Source of the DNA: Geomonas oryzae
GTDB taxonomy: Bacteria > Desulfobacterota > Desulfuromonadia > Geobacterales > Geobacteraceae
Direction of reading: 5' to 3'
DNA: 64,000 nucleotides
Assembly: GCF_004117875.1 (NCBI RefSeq)
Contig: NZ_RAHW01000003.1
Location: 186,001-250,000 of the forward strand
Shown: piece after piece, positions 1 to 8,643 of the stretch
Layout of the letters: every line of letters begins with the position of its first letter
How positions within the stretch are numbered: the first letter of the stretch is position 1
The notes under the pieces: generated by a model
Database searches by the model: none
Told to the model about the DNA's origin: nothing
The model's input: the letters and a program-made list of their open reading frames with translations, nothing else
Position numbers and translations under genes: made by a program

Positions 1-10
1 CTCTAAGACC

Positions 11-163
11 CGTTCAACGTTCTACGTTCAACGTTCGCCGGCGTTATCCCGCTGGCCAACGCCGCTCGCGGCTTGTCAATTCTCTAAGAGAACCTCGCAA
101 GCCATGGTAACCGTGCCATTTAGGACCGCACAACTCGAACGTTGAACGCTGAACGTTGAACGG
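11..163. repeat. Inverted repeat of AACGTT-type arms flanking a hairpin
   Basis: A 27-bp arm at 11-37 (cgttcaacgttctacgttca, then acgttcg) recurs inverted at 136-162 with 25 of 27 bases matching. Each arm itself contains two copies of cgttcaacgtt. The roughly 100-bp space between holds a shorter stem around tctctaagaga. It lies downstream of trpS and could act in transcription ending, but there is no T-tract. No gene is seen in 1-174. Confidence 0.7.
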
Positions 164-174
164 TTTATGGGCCG

Positions 175-1158
175 TTAGACTTTAAGCGCCGCTCTCGCCT
201 CGTCCATGGTCTGGCGGGCGACTACCTCGGCCTTGCGGCTACCCTCGGCGAGCACCTCGTCCACGAGCCCCGGCTTCGATGCAAGCTCCACGCGCTTCTC
301 GCGGAACGGCGCCAGGGTGTCGACCATGGCCTGCGCGAGGATCTTCTTGCAGTCGACGCAGCCAAGCTGGGCGCCGCGGCAACCCTCGACGATCTCGGCG
401 CGCTTGTCAGCGTCGACGTAGAGGGAATGCAGCGTGAAGGCGACGCAACGGTCCGGCTCGCCGGGGTCGCGCTTGAAGGGACGCAGGGTATCGGTCACCA
501 TGGACATGACCTTCTTCCTGGTCTCCTCGGCGTCGTCGGAAAGGAAGATCGCGTTGCCGTAGCTCTTGCTCATCTTGCGACCGTCGATCCCCAGCACCTT
601 CGGGGTCTCGGTGAGAAGCGCCGCCGGCTCCGGGAAGACCTCGCCGTAGAGGTAGTTGAAGCGACGCGCGATCTCGCGGGTGATCTCGAGATGCGGGATC
701 TGGTCCTGACCGACGGGAACGCGGGCGGCCTTGTAGACGATGATGTCGGATGCCATCAGCACCGGGTAACCGAGGAAGCCGAAGGTGGAAAGGTCCTTCG
801 TGGTCAGGTTCTCCTGCATCTCCTTGTAGGTCGGGTTACGCTCCAGCCAGGAGACCGGTGTGATCATGGAGAGGATGAGGTTCAGTTCGGCGTGCTGCGG
901 CACCTTGCTCTGCTTGAAGATCACGCTATGCTCGGGATCGATCCCGAAAGCAAGCCAGTCGAGCACCATCTCGGTGATGCTGTCCTGGATACCGTCCGTG
1001 CTGGCGTACTCCGTGGTCAAGGAATGCCAGTCGGCGGCGAAGAAGAAGCACTCGAAGTTGCGCTGCAATTCCATCCAGTTGGACAGAACCCCGTGGTAGT
1101 GCCCGAGGTGCAGCTTTCCAGTCGGTCTCATGCCGCTCACGATACGGTTGTTGCTCAT
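175..1158 (-). CDS. trpS: Tryptophan--tRNA ligase with iron-sulfur-type cysteine motif
   Basis: Charges tRNA-Trp with tryptophan in the cytoplasm. The 327-residue protein has the class I signatures: HLGH at residues 17-20 and KMSKS at 195-199. Near the C-terminus cysteines 238, 260, 267 and 270 form C-x21-C-x6-C-x2-C, close to the motif that binds a [4Fe-4S] cluster in Thermotoga maritima TrpRS; cluster binding here is inferred. The ATG start has AAAGGAGT about nine bases upstream. It follows the M50 protease gene by 34 bp on the same strand, so the two are probably cotranscribed. Confidence 0.97.
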   Translation of the reverse strand: MSNNRIVSGMRPTGKLHLGHYHGVLSNWMELQRNFECFFFAADWHSLTTEYASTDGIQDSITEMVLDWLAFGIDPEHSVIFKQSKVPQHAELNLILSMITPVSWLERNPTYKEMQENLTTKDLSTFGFLGYPVLMASDIIVYKAARVPVGQDQIPHLEITREIARRFNYLYGEVFPEPAALLTETPKVLGIDGRKMSKSYGNAIFLSDDAEETRKKVMSMVTDTLRPFKRDPGEPDRCVAFTLHSLYVDADKRAEIVEGCRGAQLGCVDCKKILAQAMVDTLAPFREKRVELASKPGLVDEVLAEGSRKAEVVARQTMDEARAALKV

Positions 1159-1192
1159 AAAAACGGACTCCTTTTTGGTTTCTATATCCAGC

Positions 1193-1876
1193 CTACCCTC
1201 TCATCATGAGCCGGGTGACGCCGAAGACGAGGTTCGAATAAGGACCTGCCAGAAGGTGCACGCCGAAGCTGAGGGCGGGAGATATGACGTAGCTGAAGGC
1301 ATTGGTGAAGAACACAAGTGCGATGATGATGATCATGCCGAACGGCTCCACCCGGGCAAGCGCCATGGAGGGGCCATACGGCAGCAGGCCTACCGCCACC
1401 CTTCCGCCGTCCAACGGAGGTACCGGGATCAGGTTGAAGATGCCGAGCAGCAGGTTGATGTAGACCGAGAAGGCGAGCATCAGGGTGACCGGGTCGACGA
1501 AGGCCGCGATCATGCTCCCCTCTGGGACCTGCTGGGTGGCCGCGATCAGGCCGCGCATCAACAAGGCCGACAGGGTCGCCAGACAGAAGTTGGTGATGGG
1601 CCCGGCGGCGGCAACCCAGATCATGTCGCGCTTTGGATGGCGCAGGTTGTTGAAGTTGACCGGCACCGGCTTGGCCCATCCGATCCCGATGACGAAGACC
1701 ATGATGGTGCCGAGGATATCCAGGTGCTTTATCGGGTTGAGCGTCAGGCGCCCGAGGGATCGCGCGGTGCCGTCGCCGAACTTGTCGGCGATGAAGCCAT
1801 GGGATACCTCGTGGCAGGTGATTGCCATGAGCCCCGGGACCAGCATGATGGACAACTTTATGAAGAACTGGTCCAT
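1193..1876 (-). CDS. Site-2 protease family (M50) membrane metalloprotease
   Basis: A 227-residue intramembrane zinc protease of the compact bacterial M50 type without a PDZ domain. The zinc-binding HEVSH is at residues 22-26 inside the first membrane helix, and the second active-site segment NLIPVPPLDGG is at 148-158, with Asp156 as third ligand. Several hydrophobic helices fill the rest. Substrate unknown; family members cut membrane-anchored proteins within the bilayer. It lies directly upstream of trpS, an order familiar in Geobacter relatives. Confidence 0.92.
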   Translation of the reverse strand: MDQFFIKLSIMLVPGLMAITCHEVSHGFIADKFGDGTARSLGRLTLNPIKHLDILGTIMVFVIGIGWAKPVPVNFNNLRHPKRDMIWVAAAGPITNFCLATLSALLMRGLIAATQQVPEGSMIAAFVDPVTLMLAFSVYINLLLGIFNLIPVPPLDGGRVAVGLLPYGPSMALARVEPFGMIIIIALVFFTNAFSYVISPALSFGVHLLAGPYSNLVFGVTRLMMRG

Positions 1877-1990
1877 GACGTCCTTTAAACCGTGTTAGCT
1901 ACAAGCCCTATGTCTCTAGCAGATCGGTGTGGGAAAGTCAACGATAGCAGGCGATTGGGAGGAGAGATGAAGGTTCCGCAGTCTCCTTGT

Positions 1991-2100
1991 CCCCTCTCCC
2001 CCCGGGAGAGGGTGGCCGGAGGCCGGGTGAGGGAGGCGCCACGAGCGACATTTTGCTGAACGCAAAGCCCTCACCCCGTCCCTCTCCCGTGGGGAGAGGG
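1991..2100. repeat. GC-rich dispersed palindromic element, copy a
   Basis: Two GC-rich hairpins in inverted order. The left arm reads cccctctccccccgggagag and continues ggtggccggaggccgggtga; the right arm starts ccctcaccccgtccctctcc. The ends can pair over the whole element. Related copies occur near 3041, 10308, 29151, 32871 and 33924. It sits between the M50 protease and the EamA gene. Confidence 0.85.
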
Positions 2101-2128
2101 AGAGTGGACCGGGTGCGCATCAATCAGT

Positions 2129-3025
2129 CTAAACCTCGGTGACCGTCTCATGCCGCGCCTCATGCCCCCACAATTGCAGGATGAGTCCGCCGAATAAAAG
2201 CACGGCCCCACCGAACCCCTGCAGCGCAGTGATCCGCTCCCCGAGCAAGACCGCGGAGAGAAGCACGGTTATGAGCGGCTCGAGCATGCTGATGATGGAG
2301 GCGTTGGTCGCGCCGACCAGGCGCAGCCCTGCGAAGAACCCCATGACGCCGAAAAGGGTCGGGAAGACGGCGATGCCGAGGATGGAGAGCCATCCCTGCG
2401 GGCTCAACTCCAGGATGATTTCACCCTTGGCGGCGCCGTAGCACAAAAAGGCGAGCCCGGCGGCGGTGCAGACCCAGAGCGAAGTGACCATGGGATCGAG
2501 GTTCTTGAGGATCCGGTTGCCGATGATGATGTAGCAGCTGTAGATCACCGCCGCCCCCAGGACCGAAAGCACCCCGGAAAGCTGCGCCCCCTCGAAGGAC
2601 GCCCCCAGCAGCAAGACGAGACCTACCGAGCAGACTACAAGCGCGACCCCCTTGGTGCCGCTGAAACGCTCCTCACCCATAATCAGGGCGAGCACGGTTA
2701 CGAGCGCAGGATAGGTGTAAAGAAGCATCCCGGTGAGCGAAGCGGGGAGGTAGTGGATCGCGTTTGCATAAAGTCCTGACATACCGCCGTAGCCGACGGC
2801 TCCCATCAGGATGAGCTGGAAGGCGACCTTTTTGTCCAGGCGGCAGTCGATGCAGCGAGCGCGGAGGATGCCTAAGAGAAAGAGTCCGGCGATCAGGAAT
2901 CGCCCGGCCAGAACGGTGCTTATGTTGGCGCCGCCGGTGAAGGCGCTTTTTATCAGGATGCCGAGCGTAGCGAATCCCGCCGCCGAAGCGGCGATGAACC
3001 ACGCCCCCTTGTGTCTGTCGGTCAT
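2129..3025 (-). CDS. EamA/DMT-family transporter
   Basis: A 298-residue inner-membrane protein of the drug/metabolite transporter superfamily, with about ten hydrophobic helices arranged as two EamA halves (roughly 10-140 and 155-285). Family members export amino acids, nucleotides or other small metabolites; the substrate cannot be read from sequence. The start ATG is preceded by AAGGAC. It stands alone between two GC-rich palindromic elements, so it is probably its own transcription unit. Confidence 0.9.
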   Translation of the reverse strand: MTDRHKGAWFIAASAAGFATLGILIKSAFTGGANISTVLAGRFLIAGLFLLGILRARCIDCRLDKKVAFQLILMGAVGYGGMSGLYANAIHYLPASLTGMLLYTYPALVTVLALIMGEERFSGTKGVALVVCSVGLVLLLGASFEGAQLSGVLSVLGAAVIYSCYIIIGNRILKNLDPMVTSLWVCTAAGLAFLCYGAAKGEIILELSPQGWLSILGIAVFPTLFGVMGFFAGLRLVGATNASIISMLEPLITVLLSAVLLGERITALQGFGGAVLLFGGLILQLWGHEARHETVTEV

Positions 3026-3040
3026 TGAATAAAGTCCTTA

Positions 3041-3150
3041 TCCCCCCTCCCCTTGCGGGAGGGGGTTAGGGGGTGGGGTAAGGTGCCACAACGTCGTGAA
3101 TGGCATGCTCACCCTCTCCCCTGCCCCCTCCCGTCGAGGGAGGGGGAGAG
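3041..3150. repeat. GC-rich dispersed palindromic element, divergent copy b
   Basis: Contains cccctccccttgcgggaggg in the left half and accctctcccctgccccctc with gagggagggg in the right half. It resembles the other GC-rich elements but its loop sequence differs. It fills the space between the EamA gene and the SbcC-like gene. Confidence 0.65.
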
Positions 3151-3156
3151 CGTAGT

Positions 3157-6120
3157 TTAATCGAGCTGTATGGTCTGATCCGTGATCTCGGTGAAGCTCA
3201 CGTCATGGCTCACCAGGAAGAGCTGGTCGTACCAGTGCTCGGTGACCTCCTCCTGCCCGACGTCGATGGCGCGAAACGCCTTCGCCAGGTTCTCGCGCCG
3301 TTCCGCGTCGAGATTCGAGGTAGGCTCGTCGAAAAAGGCGATGCGCGCACCGATGGTCTGCAAAAGGGCAAGGCGCAAGGCAACCACCGCACTCATCATC
3401 TGCCCTCCCGAGAGCTGGTCGTCGGTACGCTCCCTCATGGCACCGTCCACCATGTCCTTCAGGACGATCTGGTAGTTGTCGCCCCAGAGAAGCTCTTCGT
3501 CGGACTCGCAGATGCTGCGGTAGATCCGGTCGGCGCGGAAGCTGATCTCTTCCCGGAAGCGCTCGGAGAGCTGGGCCGAGACGTTCTTGAACACCTGGTT
3601 GCGCAGGAACTTCACGAGGTCGGCCTGCTCCTTCAGCTTCGCGATGTCGGCGAGCTTCTGCTCGATCTCGGCGGCGACAGCGCGCAGGACCGCGGTTTCT
3701 CCCTCGAGGCGGGTGACGTCGTTGGCTATGGAGCCGATTTCGGAGGCCAGCCTTGTCGCCGCCATCACGAGCTGTTCGCGCTCGTTTTTCGCAGCCTCAT
3801 GCTGCTCAGGACGGTAATCGGCCACGAGTTTGCCGAGTTCCGCCTGTTTCGCGGCAAGCTCGGAAGCTATCTCCTTCAGACGCCCCTGGAATTTCTCGAG
3901 CGTTTCCTGGCGCTTTACCAGCTCTTCCGCGGACTTCTGGTTGGCGATGTAACGATCGCGTTCCGGCTGGAAGCGAACCAGCTCGTCCTCCGCCTCCTTC
4001 ACGCCGCGCTCCACGTCCGCGAAAGCGGCAAGCTCCGTCTTCCTGGCGCCGACTTCCGTTTGCAGCGCGGAAAGCCGCGCGTTGTGCCGTGCGATGGATT
4101 GCTCGCGCTGCGCCGCCTGTTCCCGTGCCACGTCGAGCGTGCGCTCCCTTTTCTCCAGCGCCTCCCCCCCGGCGGACAGGGCGGCGAGTTTGCGGGCGGA
4201 TTCCTGCACCGGTTCGCCGGCGAGCTTGACGCGCTCTTCCAGCGCCGCTTCCAAGCCGGCAACGACGTGCTGCCAGCCGTCCGTCGTCCGTGCGAGCGCG
4301 TCCCTGCGCAGCTTCGGAGCCGCCGCCAGGTCGAGATCCGCAAGTGGCAACTCGGTGGAGCAAACCGCCCCAAGTCCAGCGGTTGCCAGCCACTCTTCAA
4401 GCGGCGCTCGAAGTGCCGGGACGGCGATCCGGGCGTAGTTGCGTCCGAATTCCTCTTCCTGCTTCGCCCGCTCCAGCCCGGCCTTGGTCAGTTCCAGATG
4501 CACCTGCTCCATGGCGGCGAGCTCACGCTCGGCCTGCTGGGCGACACTCACCTGGGCCGCCAGTTCGGCTGCCTCGCGGTCGAGCCCCGCGATCTCTTCG
4601 TCGAGAGCGGCGATGCGGGTGTCGAAGAGTCCGCCCGGATCGGCGCCGTTCAGGTTCTGACACGGCTCCAGGAAGAAGGGGCACTCTCCAGCACCGATCT
4701 TCTCGCGTCCCTCGATGAGCGAAAGCTTGCGACCGGCGAGCTCGGAGCGCTGCGCCTGGATTTCCTCCAGCCTGGCCCGGCGTTCGGCAAGCTTCTGTGC
4801 TTCGGCCTTCAGCGTTTCGCTCCCGGCCAGCAGCTTTTGCCTCTCTTCAATCTGCCTGTCGATCTCCTCGATCCGGCTTAGGGCGACGTTCAGGTACGGC
4901 AGCGTCGTTTCCACGTTGTGCACGGGGAGCTCGCGGAAGAGCACCCTGCTGCGCTCCGCGTCGGCCAGCCCCTGCGCCGCTGCGGCCGCAAGCTTCTTCT
5001 GCTCCGCCAGGGCGGTCGCCAGGGATCCCTTCTCGGCCTTGAGACTTTTCAGCTCCGCGTCCATCGAGGCGCGGGCAAGCTCGAGCTCGCGCGTCTCCGC
5101 CCCCAGCATCGCCTGAACGCTCCCCTGTTCCTTCTCTAGGTCGGCGAGCCGTCTTTCCAGCTGGTGCTTCTTCTGTTCCTGTTCGCGCAGCTCCTTAAGC
5201 CTCGCCTCGGCCGCATCGTACCCCTGTTTACCGGCCGCGGCCGCCGCAACGTGCGCCGCAGCTTGTTTAGACTGTTCCACCAGGAGTTGCTGGTTCGATA
5301 CGTAGTTCTTGCCTGACTCGGCACGCTCCTCGAGCCCCTGCAGCACCTTTTGGACCGACTGGATCAGTTCCTTTTTCGATTCAAGCGCGTTGAGGAGAGT
5401 CGTGGCCCGCTCAAGTTCCGCATTCTTCAGTTCAAGTTCTGCCTTCTTTGCTTCCCCCTGCGTCAGCAAAGCGGCCAGTTCCTCTTCCTTGGCCGGGAGT
5501 ACGGCGACCTGCTCGGACCTGCTGTCAACCTCCGCCTGAAGCACATCAAGTTTTGCCTTAATGGTGCTGGTCAAAACCTTAGTTTTATCCTGTGCTTTGC
5601 GCCAAGCGTCTATGCCGAGGATCTCGTCGAAGGCGTCCTGACGCTTTGCCGGTTGCTTGATGACGAACGGCCCGAGGAAGTCGTTCTGGAAGGGACCGAT
5701 CACCAGCTTGAACTGCTCGGAGAGCGGGCGCCCCGCGGAGAGGCCGAGCAGCTTGGTGATGCGCGCCTCGGTCTCCTCCATGTTGGCGTGCTCCTCCACC
5801 TCGAACTCTCCGCCGACCTCTTTGGCTAGGAGCCATTTTCCTGCGGTTCCAACGGTGCGGGTCACCCGGTACAGCTCTCCGGGCGCCGTCTCGAAAACGA
5901 CGCCGATCTCGCCACGTTTGGTGCCGATGGTGAGGAAACGTTCCGCATTGGAGACGAAGTCCTTCGCGTCCACGCCGAAAAGGGCGTAGCCGATCGCCTC
6001 GAAGATGGTGCTCTTCCCGGAGCCGTTGGCGCCGGAGAGAACGTTGATCCCAGGGGAGAAGGAGAGTTCCTTGTCCCGGTGCGACTTGATGTTTTTAAGA
6101 TGGACCGAGACTATGCGCAC
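3157..6120 (-). CDS. sbcC: SbcC/Rad50-like AAA ATPase of a DNA repair nuclease
   Basis: A 987-residue SMC-like ATPase that would work with the neighbouring SbcD-type nuclease on DNA ends and hairpins. Walker A GANGSGKS is at residues 30-37, the LSGGQ signature near 897 and Walker B FFDEPT near 928. Between them lie some 600 residues of Glu/Ala/Lys/Leu-rich coiled coil. At the expected hook position there is CPFFLEPC (Cys480 and Cys487), that is C-x6-C, not the usual C-x2-C. Its start overlaps the end of the SbcD gene by 10 bp, indicating coupled translation. Confidence 0.93.
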   Translation of the reverse strand: MRIVSVHLKNIKSHRDKELSFSPGINVLSGANGSGKSTIFEAIGYALFGVDAKDFVSNAERFLTIGTKRGEIGVVFETAPGELYRVTRTVGTAGKWLLAKEVGGEFEVEEHANMEETEARITKLLGLSAGRPLSEQFKLVIGPFQNDFLGPFVIKQPAKRQDAFDEILGIDAWRKAQDKTKVLTSTIKAKLDVLQAEVDSRSEQVAVLPAKEEELAALLTQGEAKKAELELKNAELERATTLLNALESKKELIQSVQKVLQGLEERAESGKNYVSNQQLLVEQSKQAAAHVAAAAAGKQGYDAAEARLKELREQEQKKHQLERRLADLEKEQGSVQAMLGAETRELELARASMDAELKSLKAEKGSLATALAEQKKLAAAAAQGLADAERSRVLFRELPVHNVETTLPYLNVALSRIEEIDRQIEERQKLLAGSETLKAEAQKLAERRARLEEIQAQRSELAGRKLSLIEGREKIGAGECPFFLEPCQNLNGADPGGLFDTRIAALDEEIAGLDREAAELAAQVSVAQQAERELAAMEQVHLELTKAGLERAKQEEEFGRNYARIAVPALRAPLEEWLATAGLGAVCSTELPLADLDLAAAPKLRRDALARTTDGWQHVVAGLEAALEERVKLAGEPVQESARKLAALSAGGEALEKRERTLDVAREQAAQREQSIARHNARLSALQTEVGARKTELAAFADVERGVKEAEDELVRFQPERDRYIANQKSAEELVKRQETLEKFQGRLKEIASELAAKQAELGKLVADYRPEQHEAAKNEREQLVMAATRLASEIGSIANDVTRLEGETAVLRAVAAEIEQKLADIAKLKEQADLVKFLRNQVFKNVSAQLSERFREEISFRADRIYRSICESDEELLWGDNYQIVLKDMVDGAMRERTDDQLSGGQMMSAVVALRLALLQTIGARIAFFDEPTSNLDAERRENLAKAFRAIDVGQEEVTEHWYDQLFLVSHDVSFTEITDQTIQLD

Positions 6121-7376
6121 GGCTCACCTCCGGAAGAAAGAAGGCTCAGCAGTTCCTCGCCCTCCACGTCCCCCTTCAACACCAGGTCGCGCAACGCGAG
6201 GCTCAGGCGTGTAAGCTCCTCAACGCGCCCCTGGTACTGGCTGTTGGCGCCGATAAGCTCACCGAGCACGTCCCGCTCGATCTCGGCGAGGCTCTTCTTT
6301 ACCTTCTCCTCCCCTCCCCCACCGGCAACCAGGGAAAGGTGGTTCTTGATCTCCAAGTGGAGCGGTTCGCAGACCTCGGAGAGGGATGCGCGCAAACGGT
6401 CGCGGCTCAGTTCGAACGGGTGGAAACCGACCTTTCCGGCCAGACGCACCTCGATAAGCGGGGACCTCTCGTCGGCGCAGCCGGCGAGTTTCCCGGCCAT
6501 CTCAGTTTTGAAACGCTCCAGGGCGTCCGTGGCGTTGGCGGCACCGTCCAGGTTCGCGGTGACGACCAGCATCGGGCGCGGCGAGGTGCGACGGAACTCG
6601 TGCTGCACCTTGCCGTCCGGCTCCAGCGCAACCAGGTAATACCCCTTGTCGTAACGCTCCTCCCCGAAGTTCACGCAGTCGGGCGAACCCGGATTGAAGG
6701 CGTACGGGCGCCCCTGCGCATCGTTCACGATGTAAGGCTTGTGCCCGTGTCCGAGGGCCACGTAGTCGAAGCAATCCGAGAGCGGCAGCGCCTCCTCCGG
6801 CTTTATGTTCCCGATCTCCACCGGGGAATAGGTCCATACGCCGACATGGAAGAGCAGGATGTTCCGCTTCGTGGCAACCGCGTCGCAGATGCGGGAGATA
6901 TGGTTTCCGGCCTGAGAGCCGATGTAGCCAAGACCGTAGACATTGACTCCGCCCGCCTCGATATGCCCGCCGCACCCTTCCTCCGGGTCGAAGGGATCGA
7001 AGAGGTAGCCGCCGTCGGCGGTGCGCGACGGACGCAGCAATCTTATGTACCCCAGCTGCGAGAGCGCTTCCATCCACGAGACGCTGTCGCGGCGGTGAAT
7101 CCAGTCGTGGTTTCCCTCGACGGCGATGCAGGGGATGCCGGCATCTTTTAAGGGCTGCAGTATTTCGATGGTCTTTGCGAAGGTCTTGGGAAGGATCTGC
7201 CCGGTGTGGAACAGGTCGCCGCCTATCAGGAGGAAATCGACCCGCTCGCGGACCGCGTCTGCCACGATTCCGGCGAAGGTCGCGAAGAAGTCCTGGTAGC
7301 GCTGGGCATCGCAGCCGGAGCCGCGATAGGTCTTGCCGAGGTGGATGTCGGAGGTGTGGATGAAGCGAACGGGCAT
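6111..7376 (-). CDS. sbcD: SbcD/Mre11-like metallophosphoesterase exonuclease
   Basis: A 421-residue calcineurin-fold nuclease, the catalytic partner of the SbcC-like ATPase. Metal-binding motifs are visible in order: DIH at residues 10-12, GGDLFH near 48, GNHD near 86, and GHGH in the middle of the protein. I chose the ATG at 7376 because the protein begins MPVRFIHTSDIHLGK as in the family and GGAG lies upstream; a GTG nine codons earlier is possible but lacks a better site. First gene of a two-gene unit. Confidence 0.93.
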   Translation of the reverse strand: MPVRFIHTSDIHLGKTYRGSGCDAQRYQDFFATFAGIVADAVRERVDFLLIGGDLFHTGQILPKTFAKTIEILQPLKDAGIPCIAVEGNHDWIHRRDSVSWMEALSQLGYIRLLRPSRTADGGYLFDPFDPEEGCGGHIEAGGVNVYGLGYIGSQAGNHISRICDAVATKRNILLFHVGVWTYSPVEIGNIKPEEALPLSDCFDYVALGHGHKPYIVNDAQGRPYAFNPGSPDCVNFGEERYDKGYYLVALEPDGKVQHEFRRTSPRPMLVVTANLDGAANATDALERFKTEMAGKLAGCADERSPLIEVRLAGKVGFHPFELSRDRLRASLSEVCEPLHLEIKNHLSLVAGGGGEEKVKKSLAEIERDVLGELIGANSQYQGRVEELTRLSLALRDLVLKGDVEGEELLSLLSSGGEPCA

Positions 7377-7490
7377 GCGGGCTCCGGCGAAAAGGAATTG
7401 CACAGGTATACCGCCGCCCGCGGGGACAAGTCAAGTTCTCTAACCTGGCAACTTCGGCCGCAGTTCGAAGTGCCTCCGCCTTGTTCCGGA

Positions 7491-7520
7491 GGGGACTGGC
7501 TCCGCCAGGTGCCAGTCCCC
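7491..7520. repeat. GGGGAC-ended hairpin, first of a convergent pair
   Basis: An imperfect palindrome starting ggggactggctcc and ending ggtgccagtcccc around a three-base loop. A related element in the opposite orientation lies 67 bp away and another at 29868. REP-like; no T-tract follows. Confidence 0.8.
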
Positions 7521-7586
7521 TTACGCCCTTTGATAAGGCTTTTGGGGAATGAGTTAGTCGGCAGGGCGAAATGGAGCGTTCCGCTA

Positions 7587-7618
7587 AAGGGACAGGCACC
7601 TAACGGAGCCTGTCCCTT
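7587..7618. repeat. GGGAC-ended hairpin, second of a convergent pair
   Basis: Reads agggacaggcacc, a short loop, then ggagcctgtccct. It is the inverted counterpart of the 7491 element and nearly matches the 29868 element. It lies just past the dienelactone hydrolase stop codon and may also help end that transcript. Confidence 0.8.
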
Positions 7619-7639
7619 CTGCTCCCCCCACCGACACTC

Positions 7640-8425
7640 CTACTTAACCGCAAAGATCTCGTTGAAGAAGAGCTTCATAGCCTCCCATGAACGCCGGTCC
7701 GCCTTCTCGTTGTAGGCGGCACCTTTGCTGTTGTCGCTTCCTGACTTCGGGTTGCTGAAGCTGTGCACCGCGTTGCCGTAATAGTTCATCTGCCAGTCTA
7801 CCTTGGCGTCACGCATCTCCTTCTGGAAAGCGGCCACCTCGTCGGGCTTCACGTAGGGATCGTCAGCCCCGTGCAGCGCCAGCACTTTGCCTTTTATGTT
7901 TTGGGCATCGGCCGGGTTTGGCGTGTTGAGCCCGCCGTGAAAGCTGACCGTTCCGAGCAGGTCCGCGCCGCTGCGCGCAAGCTCAAGGGCCGCAGTGCCG
8001 CCGAAGCAGTAGCCGATTACAGCCAGACGCTTGCGATCGACCTGAGGGAAACCCGCCAGTTTCTCCAGCCCCGCGCCACCCCTTGCCCGGATCAGGCTCC
8101 TGTCATTGCCGCGGTATTTACCCGCCTCTTTGGCGGCAGCGTCCGGAGTGGCCGGCCGCACCCCCTTGCCGTAGATATCGGCGGCGAACGCCACGTAGCC
8201 GAGCTTCGCGAGCTGCTCGGCCCGCATCTTTTCGTAGGGCCCTACGCCCATCCATTCGTGAATCACCAGTACTCCGGGGCGCTTTTCCTTGATGGAATCG
8301 TCATAGGCCAGGTACCCCTCCAGCACGGTATCCCCCTGGCGGTATTCAACGGTCTTGCCGACCACTCCGGCAGCGGCGTTTTGCGCTACCAGTGTCATCA
8401 TCAATGCGAACAGGTATCTTTTCAT
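7640..8425 (-). CDS. Secreted dienelactone hydrolase family protein
   Basis: A 261-residue alpha/beta hydrolase. The N-terminus MKRYLFALMMTLVAQNAAAG looks like a signal peptide, so it should act in the periplasm. The DLH-type triad is visible: Cys140 in GYCFGG, Asp189 in GADDP and His221 in AVHSF. The natural substrate is unknown. The start is the ATG at 8425 because GGAGGAGAC sits right before it and the signal peptide starts there; ten upstream codons in frame lack such support. It is divergent from the lipoprotein gene at 8644. Confidence 0.9.
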   Translation of the reverse strand: MKRYLFALMMTLVAQNAAAGVVGKTVEYRQGDTVLEGYLAYDDSIKEKRPGVLVIHEWMGVGPYEKMRAEQLAKLGYVAFAADIYGKGVRPATPDAAAKEAGKYRGNDRSLIRARGGAGLEKLAGFPQVDRKRLAVIGYCFGGTAALELARSGADLLGTVSFHGGLNTPNPADAQNIKGKVLALHGADDPYVKPDEVAAFQKEMRDAKVDWQMNYYGNAVHSFSNPKSGSDNSKGAAYNEKADRRSWEAMKLFFNEIFAVK

Positions 8426-8643
8426 TGTCTCCTCCAACCGTCCGTTGCCATGCAACGTCGACTTTCATTGACGCTCGAAATTCCAAACCTTCACTGACTA
8501 CCTGAGTCATGTCGTATTGTACCAAAAACAGTTTCCTTCAGACCATCACGCCCCGCCTCATTTCCTGACACACCGCCTGGCCGTTGACAGTCCCATCCCT
8601 TTCAGTACCATTTACCAGTCGAACATCTTAACAGGAGCCTGCC

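Noticed and set aside
3100..4881. 593-codon ORF opposite the SbcC-like gene
   Set aside because: A mirror of the GC-rich coding strand; no ribosome site or recognisable domain.
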